A stretch of DNA of 64,000 nucleotides from the NCBI GenBank assembly GCA_963716085.1, contig OY970288.1, positions 62,001 to 126,000 on the forward strand, in the 5' to 3' direction. Made by a program: the position numbers and the translations under genes. This stretch comes from Persicitalea sp963716085 (GTDB lineage: Bacteria > Bacteroidota > Bacteroidia > Cytophagales > Spirosomataceae). Each line of letters opens with the position of its first letter. Position 1 is the first letter of the stretch. Under the pieces are notes generated by a model. That model saw nothing but the letters and a program-made list of their open reading frames with translations, was not told the DNA's origin and did no database searches. This document shows positions 47,971 to 56,101 of this stretch, in pieces.

Positions 47971-50499
47971 ATGAAAAATATCCTGTCCCTTCTCTTATTC
48001 CTTATTTTGGGTGCTTCAGGCGCCCAGGCGCAAATGGGCCCTCCCGGCGGCGGGCGCCCCCAGGGTGACGGCAATGGCCGCCAGCGCCCGGAAACCACCG
48101 CTGATTTTGAGATGCCCACCGCCAAAGGCAACTCCAAAATCAGTGGCTACGTGGTAGACTCGGCCCTGACCCAGGCCGTGGAATACGCCACGATCGCTCT
48201 CATCGACAAGATTACCAAAAAGCCCGTGGACGGTACCATCGCCGACGATAAGGGCAAGTTTTCGCTCACCAGAGTGGCCGAGGGTGAGTACTCGCTGTCG
48301 TTCCGCTTCATCGGCTATTCGCCCAAAACGATTGATGGCATCAAGGTGGAAAAAGGCAAGGATATCGACTTGGGCGTGATCAAAATGTCGGTCAACACGG
48401 TCATGCTCGACGCCGTGACGGTAACGGGCGAGAAGTCGCTGATCGAAGAAAAAGTGGATCGACTGGTGTATAACGCCGAGAAAGACCTCACTTCCAAAGG
48501 CGGCGACGCCGCCGACGTGCTGCGCAAAGTACCTTTGCTGTCGGTGGACTTCGACGGCAATGTGCAGCTGCGAGGCACCTCCAACATCCGGGTTTTGATC
48601 AATAATAAACCCTCCACGATCATCGCCAGCAACATCGCCGACGCTTTAAAAATGATTCCCGCCGACCTCATTCAGTCGGTGGAGGTCATTACCTCACCCT
48701 CGGCCAAGTACGACGCCGAAGGCACGGGCGGCATTATCAACATTATCACCAAACGCTCGACCATCAAAGGCTTGATGCTCAGCCTCGACACGGGCGTCGG
48801 GCTGCGTGGCTCCAATTTGGGACTGAGCGGTAGCCTGCGCACCGGAAAATTGGGCGTGACGCTGGGCGGTCACGGGCGAGCCTTTTACAACAAAGCCCTG
48901 GTAACGCTGGATCAAAACACCATCCAGAATGGCAACGACATCCTGACCAGGCAAAGTGCCGACGCCTTCGACAATGGCCTGTTCGGGCGGTACAACATCG
49001 GTTTCGACTATGATTTGGGTCAAAAGCAGTACCTGGCCGCCGGGGTCAATTTTGGTACCCGCAACTTTCGGCGCGATCAGGATTACACCACGCAGCTTTT
49101 CACCAACGACCTGCTGACTTCCACAAAATTCCGCAACGTGGATAGCCGCGACTTCTCCAATTCGACGGACATGAATCTCGATTACGTTCGCATTTTCAAG
49201 CCCGGTCACGAGTGGTCGATCTCGACGCTGTACAGCGTCAGTAACCTGACCAATAATTTCAATGCCGACCTACTCAGTTCGTCCCAGGAGCTCACCGGAC
49301 GGCAGAAAAACCTGAACGGCAATGTCAACAAGGAAATAACGCTTCAAACCGACTACATGCAACCCATTGGCAAGAAACAGCAGATCGAGTTTGGCGTGAA
49401 GGGTATTTTCCGGGAAGTGAACAGCGACTACGAGTACCAGTTGGCCGGGCCGACGGGCGTGTTCGCTACCGATGCGAGCAATCCCGCCGGACTGCTCGAC
49501 TACCACCAAAACATCGGGGCGGGCTATCTGTCCTATACCTTCGCTACGGCCAACAAGTACACCTTTAAGCTAGGTTCGCGCTTCGAACACACGTTGATCG
49601 ACGCCAACGACCAGAACAGCGACATCGAGATCCCGTCATATTCCAACCTGGTGCCGAGCATCAATATTTCTAAAGCCGTGGGCAAGGCTTCCACCCTCAA
49701 ACTAGCCTACAACAAGCGGATTCAGCGTCCGGGTTTGCAGCAGTTGAATCCCAACTTCAATCTGGCCAACCTGCAAAATATCAACATCGGCAACCCAACG
49801 CTGAAACCCGAATTAACCGACAACGTGGAGCTGAGCCTGAGTACGTCGATCAAGAAAACGTACCTGAATATGTCGCTGTTCAGCCGCTCGACCAGCAATG
49901 CCATCACCCGCATCACCACGCCTTCTGATTCGCTCATCGGCGCGGTCGTCACGACCTACCAGAATATCGGTCGGGAGCAGACGCTGGGTGCCAACGTGTT
50001 CGGCAACTTTTACATTACCTCGAAGTGGACGCTGAATGGCGGCGTGGATTTCTATTACAACTACCTGGAAGGCCAACAAATCGGCCTGACGGGTGTGTCG
50101 GAGACGGTCAGCAACGACGGTTTTGTGATCGGTGGGCGGCTGCAATCGCAGGTTCAGCTACCCAACGGCTGGGGAATTCAGGCGTTCGGCGGGGCGCGGG
50201 GCAACCGCGTGCAGTTGCAGGGAGCACAAAGTGGCATGTTCATGTACTCGCTGGGTGTCCGCAAGGATTTCCCCAACAAGAAAGGCAGCATCGGCCTGGC
50301 CGCCGACAACTTCTTCGGCGGCATGAAAATCCGTAGCACACTCGACTCGCCACTGTTCAATCAAGTGAGTGTCAACAATATCTACAACCAAAACGTCAAG
50401 CTGACGTTCAGCTATAAGATTGGCAAGATGGCCCTTGTGGAGAAAAAGCGGACGCGCGGCGTGAAGAACGACGACGTAATGGGGGGCGAGAGCAATTGA
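47971..50499 (+). CDS. TonB-type outer-membrane beta-barrel receptor family protein
   Basis: I start at the ATG at 47971 because it opens a signal peptide (MKNILSLLLFLILGASGAQA). The 842-residue protein then has a carboxypeptidase-like regulatory domain (ISGYVVDSALTQAVEYATIA, GTIADDKGKFSLTRVAEGEY) and a plug domain (KVDRLVYNAEKDLTSKGGDA, VEVITSPSAKYDAEGTGGII). A long beta-barrel with repeated G-x-N/S strands follows (LSLDTGVGLRGSNLGLSGSL, YLAAGVNFGTRNFRRDQDYT, LGVRKDFPNKKGSIGLAADN). This is the OMP_b-brl_3 type, related to TonB-dependent receptors but often without a TonB box. It may import peptides, iron complexes or signals. It is divergent from the LytS/LytT pair, so regulation by it is possible. 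Confidence 0.9.
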   Translation: MKNILSLLLFLILGASGAQAQMGPPGGGRPQGDGNGRQRPETTADFEMPTAKGNSKISGYVVDSALTQAVEYATIALIDKITKKPVDGTIADDKGKFSLTRVAEGEYSLSFRFIGYSPKTIDGIKVEKGKDIDLGVIKMSVNTVMLDAVTVTGEKSLIEEKVDRLVYNAEKDLTSKGGDAADVLRKVPLLSVDFDGNVQLRGTSNIRVLINNKPSTIIASNIADALKMIPADLIQSVEVITSPSAKYDAEGTGGIINIITKRSTIKGLMLSLDTGVGLRGSNLGLSGSLRTGKLGVTLGGHGRAFYNKALVTLDQNTIQNGNDILTRQSADAFDNGLFGRYNIGFDYDLGQKQYLAAGVNFGTRNFRRDQDYTTQLFTNDLLTSTKFRNVDSRDFSNSTDMNLDYVRIFKPGHEWSISTLYSVSNLTNNFNADLLSSSQELTGRQKNLNGNVNKEITLQTDYMQPIGKKQQIEFGVKGIFREVNSDYEYQLAGPTGVFATDASNPAGLLDYHQNIGAGYLSYTFATANKYTFKLGSRFEHTLIDANDQNSDIEIPSYSNLVPSINISKAVGKASTLKLAYNKRIQRPGLQQLNPNFNLANLQNINIGNPTLKPELTDNVELSLSTSIKKTYLNMSLFSRSTSNAITRITTPSDSLIGAVVTTYQNIGREQTLGANVFGNFYITSKWTLNGGVDFYYNYLEGQQIGLTGVSETVSNDGFVIGGRLQSQVQLPNGWGIQAFGGARGNRVQLQGAQSGMFMYSLGVRKDFPNKKGSIGLAADNFFGGMKIRSTLDSPLFNQVSVNNIYNQNVKLTFSYKIGKMALVEKKRTRGVKNDDVMGGESN

Positions 50500-50507
50500 G
50501 CTCCCGC

Positions 50508-51560
50508 TCAGTCTTTCACCCTCCCCAACCCCAACAGCCGCAGCATCCAGTTGGGCAAAGGACGCTGGTCCTTTCTCTTTTCAATGTTGAAGTACCAGCC
50601 TATTTTCTTCAAGATAGGCAGTTTGTGAATTTCCACGAATTCGACCAGCGTGCCATCGGGGTCTTCGACGTAAGCAAAACGCCCCGCCGCCGACTCCATG
50701 CCGAATGAGCCCCCGCTATCCACCGTGAGTGGATAGTTGTTTTCCGCCAGTCGCTTTTTCATAGCATCCATGTCCAGGGTATCGAAGCACACGTGGATAA
50801 AACCCAGATCACCCCAGTAGCGGTCGGCGAAGAGTTTTTTGGGCTCACGGTCGAGGGCCTGCAAAAGTTCGATGTTGACGTTGCCCAGCAATTGGCTGAA
50901 TGCCCCGTGCGGGGTCGTCTTTTTGCGCAACACCACCCGCCGGAAGCGTTGGTTGGGGGCAAAAGTGGGCAGATCCTCGAAAACTGCGATTTTATCGTAC
51001 ACTATTTCGCACGGGTTGAGCACGGTTTGGTAGAAAGCGACCGCCTTGTCCATGTCCGAGACCCCGATTACTACACCCGCCACCCCGCCGAGGGCTTGCT
51101 CGGTGTGGCCGAACCAAGAAGAATCCTCCGCGATTTGAAAGGCGTTGCCGTAAGGGTCGACGCCCCAGAAACCCGGCCCGTCGGGAAACTCACTCAGCGG
51201 GCCGACCTTGGCACCCGCCTGCTTTTGCATCCACTTGTGGGCCGCGCCGGCGTCGGGGGCTTTGATGCGCACCGCGAAGATTCCCAGATCACCGGGTTCA
51301 GGCTGAAAAGAAGCCGCTTCGGGCGTACGGGTGGTGAACTGCCAGATTTCCAGGCCCCCGCCTCCCGCCATATTGAGGGCCATCACGGCGTGGCGACCGT
51401 GTACCTCGCCGCCCGTGTAGTCGGTCATCAGTTTGGCTTCGGCGTGATCGTTGAAAATCGGGACGTCGAAACCCATCGTGCGGCGGTACCATTGCCAGGC
51501 TTCGCCCGCGTCCGCAACGCCGACGCCTACTTGCTGAATGGCGGTAATGAGTGGGTTCAT
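50508..51560 (-). CDS. VOC-family protein with two glyoxalase domains
   Basis: The 350-residue protein has two glyoxalase/bleomycin-resistance folds. The first begins ITAIQQVGVGVADAGEAWQW and ends at about residue 135 (FWGVDPYGNAFQIAED). The second opens with VAGVVIGVSDMDKAVAFYQT, includes LGFIHVCFDTLDMDAMKKRL and finishes ESAAGRFAYVEDPDGTLVEF. VEIHKLPILKKIGWYFNIEK is the C-terminus. The His and Glu metal ligands expected at the domain interface are present (GVGV..., HVCFD, EFVE). The substrate is unknown. It is convergent with the receptor gene, with only eight bases between stops. Confidence 0.88.
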   Translation of the reverse strand: MNPLITAIQQVGVGVADAGEAWQWYRRTMGFDVPIFNDHAEAKLMTDYTGGEVHGRHAVMALNMAGGGGLEIWQFTTRTPEAASFQPEPGDLGIFAVRIKAPDAGAAHKWMQKQAGAKVGPLSEFPDGPGFWGVDPYGNAFQIAEDSSWFGHTEQALGGVAGVVIGVSDMDKAVAFYQTVLNPCEIVYDKIAVFEDLPTFAPNQRFRRVVLRKKTTPHGAFSQLLGNVNIELLQALDREPKKLFADRYWGDLGFIHVCFDTLDMDAMKKRLAENNYPLTVDSGGSFGMESAAGRFAYVEDPDGTLVEFVEIHKLPILKKIGWYFNIEKRKDQRPLPNWMLRLLGLGRVKD

Positions 51561-51643
51561 TCAGTGGAGAGTGGAGAGTTGACAGTGAAGAGTAGCTTTT
51601 GTTTGCATCGTTTATCAAGGAATGCGCTTTGGTCAAACAGTTT

Positions 51644-52054
51644 TCAGGCTCTTTTAGAGCGCATGGCTTTGGTGTGCTGAATACTTTCGTCGTCAGCTAG
51701 CTTTTGGTATTCTTCGGATTCAACGGCTAGTAAGGCTATCTTCCCTTGGGCGTCGCTGTGAACGCCCCAGCCGTATCTTTTGGGAAGAGGGGAGGCACGA
51801 AAACAGGGCTGCCCCTTTGAAAAAAACTGATTTCGGGCTTCTTCCCGTTCACTTTCCGCCAAGTCCTTTTTTTGGGCAAAAACCTCAAACATCACGTCGT
51901 CAGACGTGAACTGATAAGCATGCTGACGCACCAGTTCAAATTGCAGATTCGCCACAGACTTCTTTTCTCCCTTTAAAGGCGGTACTTCCGCCACTTCCAC
52001 CAGACAGTCGTCCGCCACCTCTATCAGGGTATCATAATAATTTGTACTGTGCAT
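51644..52054 (-). CDS. DUF6157 family protein
   Basis: The 136-residue protein matches a small family I know as DUF6157 by its opening MHSTNYYDTLIEVADDCLVE, SVANLQFELVRQHAYQFTSD followed by DVMFEVFAQKK, and SKGQPCFRASPLPKRYGWGV with HSDAQGKIALLAVESEEYQK. It is cytosolic, alpha/beta and of unknown function. It lies co-directional with the VOC gene (84-base gap) and downstream of the glycosyltransferase gene. Nothing in the sequence indicates a catalytic site. Confidence 0.8.
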   Translation of the reverse strand: MHSTNYYDTLIEVADDCLVEVAEVPPLKGEKKSVANLQFELVRQHAYQFTSDDVMFEVFAQKKDLAESEREEARNQFFSKGQPCFRASPLPKRYGWGVHSDAQGKIALLAVESEEYQKLADDESIQHTKAMRSKRA

Positions 52055-52081
52055 ATCCGTTTTGCGACGAGCGCATATTTT

Positions 52082-52816
52082 TCAACTTTCAACTTTCAAC
52101 TTTCCACTCCCCTTGACTCCATATTTTTCCGTTTTGATAATCGCCTTGTAGGTGTCAATCAGCTTTTGTTGTGATGCGCCCCGGAGATACATCCCCAGCA
52201 CCAGGGCATTGGCGAAGTTCACGCGGAGGTAGGAGTTATTTTCGTATTTGCGAGAAGAAACGATGATCTCCTTGGGGATGATTTTGAAACGATACTGCTT
52301 GCGCGCCCGAATGATGAACTCGTAATCTTCCATGACGCGGTGTTTTTCGCAGTAGCCCCCAAGTTGGTCAAATTCCTTCTTGCCGATAAAGAGCGTCTGG
52401 TCGCCGCCCCGACACCAAATCCGGTCGAAACGCTGGAAGTAGGCATTGATCTTGAACAACAATCGGGGCGAGTCGAATTTGTAAATATAGCAGCCTAGGG
52501 TGTACCCTTCGGCCAAAGCCTGTCCAATGTCGGCGACGTAATCCGGGTGGATGCGCACATCGGCGTGGACGAAGTACAGCACGTCGCCCGTGGCGATTTG
52601 CGCCCCGGCGTTCATCTGGCAAGCGCGGCCCGGCTTGTTGGCTACGATGACCTTGGCCCCGGCCGCTTGCGCTACTTCGGCGGTGCGGTCCTCACCCGGA
52701 AAATCCACGACGATTACTTCCGCCAGTTCCTCCCCGCCGTACCGCCGCAGTTCACCGACCAAGCGAACGATGTTCTCCTGCTCATTATAGGTAGGGATGA
52801 CGACACTTATCCGCAT
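52082..52816 (-). CDS. TIGR04283-type glycosyltransferase (GT2)
   Basis: The 244-residue GT-A enzyme starts MRISVVIPTYNEQENIVRLV and has EVIVVDFPGEDRTAEVAQAA, AGAQIATGDVLYFVHADVRI with the D-x-D-like HADVR, and WCRGGDQTLFIGKKEFDQLG with YCEKHRVMEDYEFIIRARKQ at the acceptor site. The family is annotated in arsenosugar biosynthesis with TIGR04282; that partner is the gene at 12238, 40 kb away. The last nine residues (GSGKLKVES and stop) are encoded by an aactttc tandem heptamer, so the end of the protein is repeat-derived. Confidence 0.9.
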   Translation of the reverse strand: MRISVVIPTYNEQENIVRLVGELRRYGGEELAEVIVVDFPGEDRTAEVAQAAGAKVIVANKPGRACQMNAGAQIATGDVLYFVHADVRIHPDYVADIGQALAEGYTLGCYIYKFDSPRLLFKINAYFQRFDRIWCRGGDQTLFIGKKEFDQLGGYCEKHRVMEDYEFIIRARKQYRFKIIPKEIIVSSRKYENNSYLRVNFANALVLGMYLRGASQQKLIDTYKAIIKTEKYGVKGSGKLKVES

Positions 52817-52923
52817 ACGCTCGTTAAATGCTTACTTTTTAAGTTAACCGAATGAAGTCCTAAAAGTACGGAAAATTCGGGGAGTGCTGGCTTGGTCGTC
52901 AGCCTACTTTTCGACAACCCTCG

Positions 52924-52931
52924 TATCTTTG
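52924..52931 (+). promoter_or_regulatory. Bacteroidota -7 box (TATCTTTG) upstream of aroB
   Basis: TATCTTTG is a perfect TAnnTTTG and lies 35 bases before the aroB ATG. A well-spaced TTG -33 element is not visible. Confidence 0.45.
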
Positions 52932-52966
52932 ACCCCTACTCACCCCGCTTTTCCACCAAGAATAAA

Positions 52967-54004
52967 ATGCAAGACCCCGTACTTATTGGCCCTATAATCA
53001 ATAGTTTAGAAAACTTTTTAGGGAAAGAAGATTATTCCAAAATCCTGGTCATCGCCGATGCGAACACCCGAAAATATTGCTATCCCCGCATCAAAGGCAA
53101 CCTTCCCAGGCATTCCGTCGTAAGTGTCCCTGTTGGCGAGACGCACAAGACGCTGGCGACCTGCGAGCAGATTTGGGAAGCCATGACCAAGGCCGAACTC
53201 GACCGTCACGCACTGGTTATCAACATCGGCGGCGGGGTCATCGGAGATATGGGTGGCTTCTGTGCGGCGACTTACAAGCGGGGAATCGACTTTATCCAAA
53301 TTCCTACCACGCTTCTGGCCCAGGTGGATGCTAGCGTGGGGGGGAAGTTGGGGATTGATTTCCGGGGCTTCAAGAATCATCTGGGCGTTTTTCAGCAACC
53401 CGTTCGTGTGCTGATCGACCCGGTTTTTCTGGAAACGCTGCCGCCGCGCGAACTGCGGTCGGGTTTTGCCGAAGTTGTCAAGCACTGCCTGATCGCCGAC
53501 GCCAATAAGTGGCACGAGATCCGGGAAAAAGATTTGGATCGGCAAGACTGGCCCGACCTGATCGCTCACTCGGTGGCCATTAAAAAGGCCATTGTGGCGC
53601 AGGATCCGACTGAAAAGGGACTGCGAAAAATCCTGAATTTCGGCCATACGCTGGGACACGCAGTCGAGACGCTATTTTTGGGTAAAGTCCCAAAAGAACG
53701 TTTGCTACACGGTGAGGCCATTGCGGCGGGTATGGTGATGGAAAGTTATCTGGCGTATCACAAAAAGATGATCGATCGCCAAACTCTTGAACAGGTCGAG
53801 GAGTTTATGTTTTCGGTGTTCGGGAAAGCCGACATTCAGCCGGAGGAAGTGGAAGCCATCGTGGCCCTTACCCGGCAGGACAAAAAGAATCGCGGGAGTG
53901 AGGTGCGTTTTTCGCTTCTGACTACCGCTGGAAGCTGCGCCCACGATGTAGTGGCGTCGCCGGCAGAAATGCGAAAGGCCCTGCAATATTACATTGGCCT
54001 TTGA
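52967..54004 (+). CDS. aroB: 3-dehydroquinate synthase
   Basis: I start at the ATG at 52967 (MQDPVLIGPIINSLENFLGK); upstream in-frame codons lie across the promoter. The 345-residue enzyme converts DAHP to 3-dehydroquinate in the shikimate path, using NAD and a divalent metal. Motifs are INIGGGVIGDMGGFCAATYK, FIQIPTTLLAQVDASVGGKL, SGFAEVVKHCLIAD and ILNFGHTLGHAVE, which hold the metal-ligand Glu and His residues, with LLHGEAIAAGM at the end of the domain. Length is normal. No other shikimate genes are seen nearby. Confidence 0.96.
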   Translation: MQDPVLIGPIINSLENFLGKEDYSKILVIADANTRKYCYPRIKGNLPRHSVVSVPVGETHKTLATCEQIWEAMTKAELDRHALVINIGGGVIGDMGGFCAATYKRGIDFIQIPTTLLAQVDASVGGKLGIDFRGFKNHLGVFQQPVRVLIDPVFLETLPPRELRSGFAEVVKHCLIADANKWHEIREKDLDRQDWPDLIAHSVAIKKAIVAQDPTEKGLRKILNFGHTLGHAVETLFLGKVPKERLLHGEAIAAGMVMESYLAYHKKMIDRQTLEQVEEFMFSVFGKADIQPEEVEAIVALTRQDKKNRGSEVRFSLLTTAGSCAHDVVASPAEMRKALQYYIGL

Positions 54005-54035
54005 GTTATGAATTTGTGAATAAATTGTTAACGGG

Positions 54036-54066
54036 TTGATTGTTACGTTTCAATCGCCTATATTTC
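54036..54066 (+). promoter_or_regulatory. Bacteroidota promoter for the DUF4136 lipoprotein
   Basis: TTG at 54036-54038 and TATATTTC at 54059-54066 are separated by 20 bases, close to the -33/-7 consensus of Bacteroidota. The gene starts at 54105, giving a leader of about 30-35 bases. Confidence 0.5.
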
Positions 54067-54104
54067 GTTCCTTTTTTCTTAACCTTTAAAATCTAAAAAA
54101 GTAT

Positions 54105-54677
54105 ATGTCGAAATCTACTACGCTTTTAGCCGCTCTGTCGGTGATCTTTATCTTGGCGGGCTGCTCTTACGGCCGTAAAGTGTTCGTCGAGCACGATTAC
54201 AGTTACGAAACCAACTTTAAGGACTATTCGACCTATACTTTTCTGGAATGCGAGCGTGATACGAACAACCTCTGCACCGAGATCTACGAATCCATCCGTC
54301 GCCAGATGCAGGCGCGGGGCTATAAGCTGACCGCCGAGCGGCCCACGTTGCTGGTCAACTACGGTATCTTCTACGATAACCTCCGCTACCAGGGCTATAT
54401 GCAGCCCGTCATCAAAACCTGGGTAGACACCGAGAACGACGGCTTCCGCTACGAACCCATCAAGTACGCTTTGGATAAGGGAACGCTCATCGTGTCGCTC
54501 ATCGATGCCGACAGCGACCAGGTCGTGTGGCGCGGGTACGCCTCGGGTCTCTTTAATCAGGGGCAGGACAATCCCAACAACTATTACCGCAACGTCGTCC
54601 GCCGTATTTTCGACCAATACCCGCTATTCGCCAAGGGTTACGATCCCCGGCGCTACACGGAGGAAATGGGACGGTAA
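54105..54677 (+). CDS. DUF4136 domain lipoprotein
   Basis: The 190-residue protein has a lipobox (VIFILAGCSYGRK, Cys20), so it is anchored to a membrane facing the periplasm. The body is the DUF4136 fold: YSYETNFKDYSTYTFLE, CTEIYESIRRQMQARGYKLT, RPTLLVNYGIFYDNLRYQGY and VWRGYASGLFNQGQDN with the C-terminal IFDQYPLF. DUF4136 proteins are common exported lipoproteins of unknown role in Gram-negative bacteria. It is convergent with the M20 gene across a perfect hairpin. Confidence 0.85.
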   Translation: MSKSTTLLAALSVIFILAGCSYGRKVFVEHDYSYETNFKDYSTYTFLECERDTNNLCTEIYESIRRQMQARGYKLTAERPTLLVNYGIFYDNLRYQGYMQPVIKTWVDTENDGFRYEPIKYALDKGTLIVSLIDADSDQVVWRGYASGLFNQGQDNPNNYYRNVVRRIFDQYPLFAKGYDPRRYTEEMGR

Positions 54678-54697
54678 ATCTTCCGATACTTTTCTTT

Positions 54698-54742
54698 AAA
54701 CGAACTCGACCCACGCTGCCTCAGCGTGGGTCGAGTTCGTTT
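54698..54742. terminator. 20-bp perfect hairpin, probable bidirectional terminator overlapping the M20 C-terminus
   Basis: Left arm 54698-54717 (aaacgaactcgacccacgct) and right arm 54723-54742 are exact reverse complements around the 5-base loop gcctc. The right arm encodes the last seven codons of the minus-strand amidohydrolase, and its stop codon is TGA at 54721-54723. Each flank ends in an A/T run, fitting termination of both convergent genes. Confidence 0.85.
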
Positions 54743-55908
54743 AGAGCCAGCCATGCCATAAGCCCCGGCCCGATTTCGAGCGCGCTTTCGTCGATGTCGA
54801 AAGTCGGCGTGTGGACGCCCGATACAATGCCGCGTGCTTCGTTGCGCGTACCAAGGCGGTAAAAGCAGGAATCGACCACTTGGGAATAAAAGGCAAAATC
54901 CTCCCCCGCCATCCACAGATCCAGATCCACGACGTTCTCGGCTCCCATGTATTCCGTAGCAGCGGCTTTGGTGCGGCGGGTCAGTTCGGGATGATTTTTC
55001 AGGAAAGGATAGCCTTTCACTCTTTCAAAATCGCAGCGGCCGCCCATGGCCTCGGCCATGCCTTCGGCCATTTTCTGCATTCGACGCAGGCCCTCGGCCC
55101 GCCACTCCTCGTCCATGCAGCGCCAGGTACCCTGGATCTTCACCTCATTGGGAATCACGTTGGTGACGCCATCGGCGATGAACCGCCCGAACGACAGCAC
55201 CGACGGGTAAGCGGGCGGACGGTTGCGGCTGATGATCTGCTGCAGGGCCACGATGATATGCGAGGCGATCAGCACCGGGTCGATGAGTTGGTCGGGGGCG
55301 GCTCCGTGGCCACCTTTGCCCTTTACCGTTAGGTACAGCTCGTCGGTACTGGCCATGTACATGCCTTCTCGGAAACCGATTTTACCCACCGGAATATTCG
55401 GCGCTACGTGCTGCCCCAGCATCCCGGCGGGACGGGGTTTTTCCAACACACCATCCTTGATCATCAGCGAAGCGCCACCCGGCGCTTTCTCCTCGGCGGG
55501 TTGAAAGACCAACTTGACCGTCCCCTCGAACTCCTCGCGCAGCTGCGTCAGTATCCGCGCCGTCGTCAGCAGCGACGCGGTGTGTACATCATGGCCGCAA
55601 GCGTGCATCACGCCGGAATTTTGCGATTTATAGGGAACATCGTTGGCTTCCAAAATCGGTAGCGCGTCCATATCCGCCCGTAGCCCGACCACGCGGCTCT
55701 CGGGATTACGGCCCTTTATTAGCGCCACTACGCCGGTATCAGCCACGCCCTCCTGCGGTTCCAGCCCCAAATCTTTAAGCCGATCTGCCACAAAGCAGGC
55801 CGTCTGATGCTCATTGAAAGATAGTTCAGGATTTTGATGCAAATGGCGGCGCGTCTTCACTGCGTCAGCGGCGCTTTCTTTACTCAGAGATTTTATTTTT
55901 TGAATCAT
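54721..55908 (-). CDS. M20 family metal-dependent amidohydrolase
   Basis: The 395-residue protein has the M20D layout of N-acyl-amino acid and peptide hydrolases. Metal-site motifs are MHACGHDVHTASLLTTARI (Cys/His), FQPAEEKAPGGASLMIKDGV (the Glu pair) and QHVAP, and WMAGEDFAFYSQVVDSCFYR near the C-terminus with the last His in VSGVHTPTFDID. A dimerisation domain of ~110 residues is inserted in the middle (HGAAPDQLIDPVLIASHIIV). No signal peptide is present, so it is cytosolic; the substrate is unknown. Its last seven codons are inside the 20-bp terminator hairpin. Confidence 0.93.
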   Translation of the reverse strand: MIQKIKSLSKESAADAVKTRRHLHQNPELSFNEHQTACFVADRLKDLGLEPQEGVADTGVVALIKGRNPESRVVGLRADMDALPILEANDVPYKSQNSGVMHACGHDVHTASLLTTARILTQLREEFEGTVKLVFQPAEEKAPGGASLMIKDGVLEKPRPAGMLGQHVAPNIPVGKIGFREGMYMASTDELYLTVKGKGGHGAAPDQLIDPVLIASHIIVALQQIISRNRPPAYPSVLSFGRFIADGVTNVIPNEVKIQGTWRCMDEEWRAEGLRRMQKMAEGMAEAMGGRCDFERVKGYPFLKNHPELTRRTKAAATEYMGAENVVDLDLWMAGEDFAFYSQVVDSCFYRLGTRNEARGIVSGVHTPTFDIDESALEIGPGLMAWLALNELDPR

Positions 55909-56001
55909 TGGGGAGATTGGTGATGTGGATAGATTAGTACCTAAGTACCTAAGTATTTACGATCCAAAAGGTAGGAAAAGCTAACTGCCCTTTTTTCTAA
56001 G

Positions 56002-56081
56002 GTACTCAGGTACTCAGGTACTCAGGTACTCAGGTACTCAGGTACTCAGGTACTCAGGTACTCAGGTACTCAGGTACTCAG
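56002..56081. repeat. gtactcag x10 octamer tandem repeat
   Basis: Ten exact copies of gtactcag occupy 56002-56081, in the 193-base gap between the M20 and oxidoreductase genes. A partial copy (gtactcaggtactc) lies at 56098-56111, and degenerate cousins (agtacctaagtacctaagta) occur near 55936. Such exact copies suggest recent expansion. Confidence 0.93.
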
Positions 56082-56101
56082 CCGGGCGCTCGGTGGCGTA
56101 C

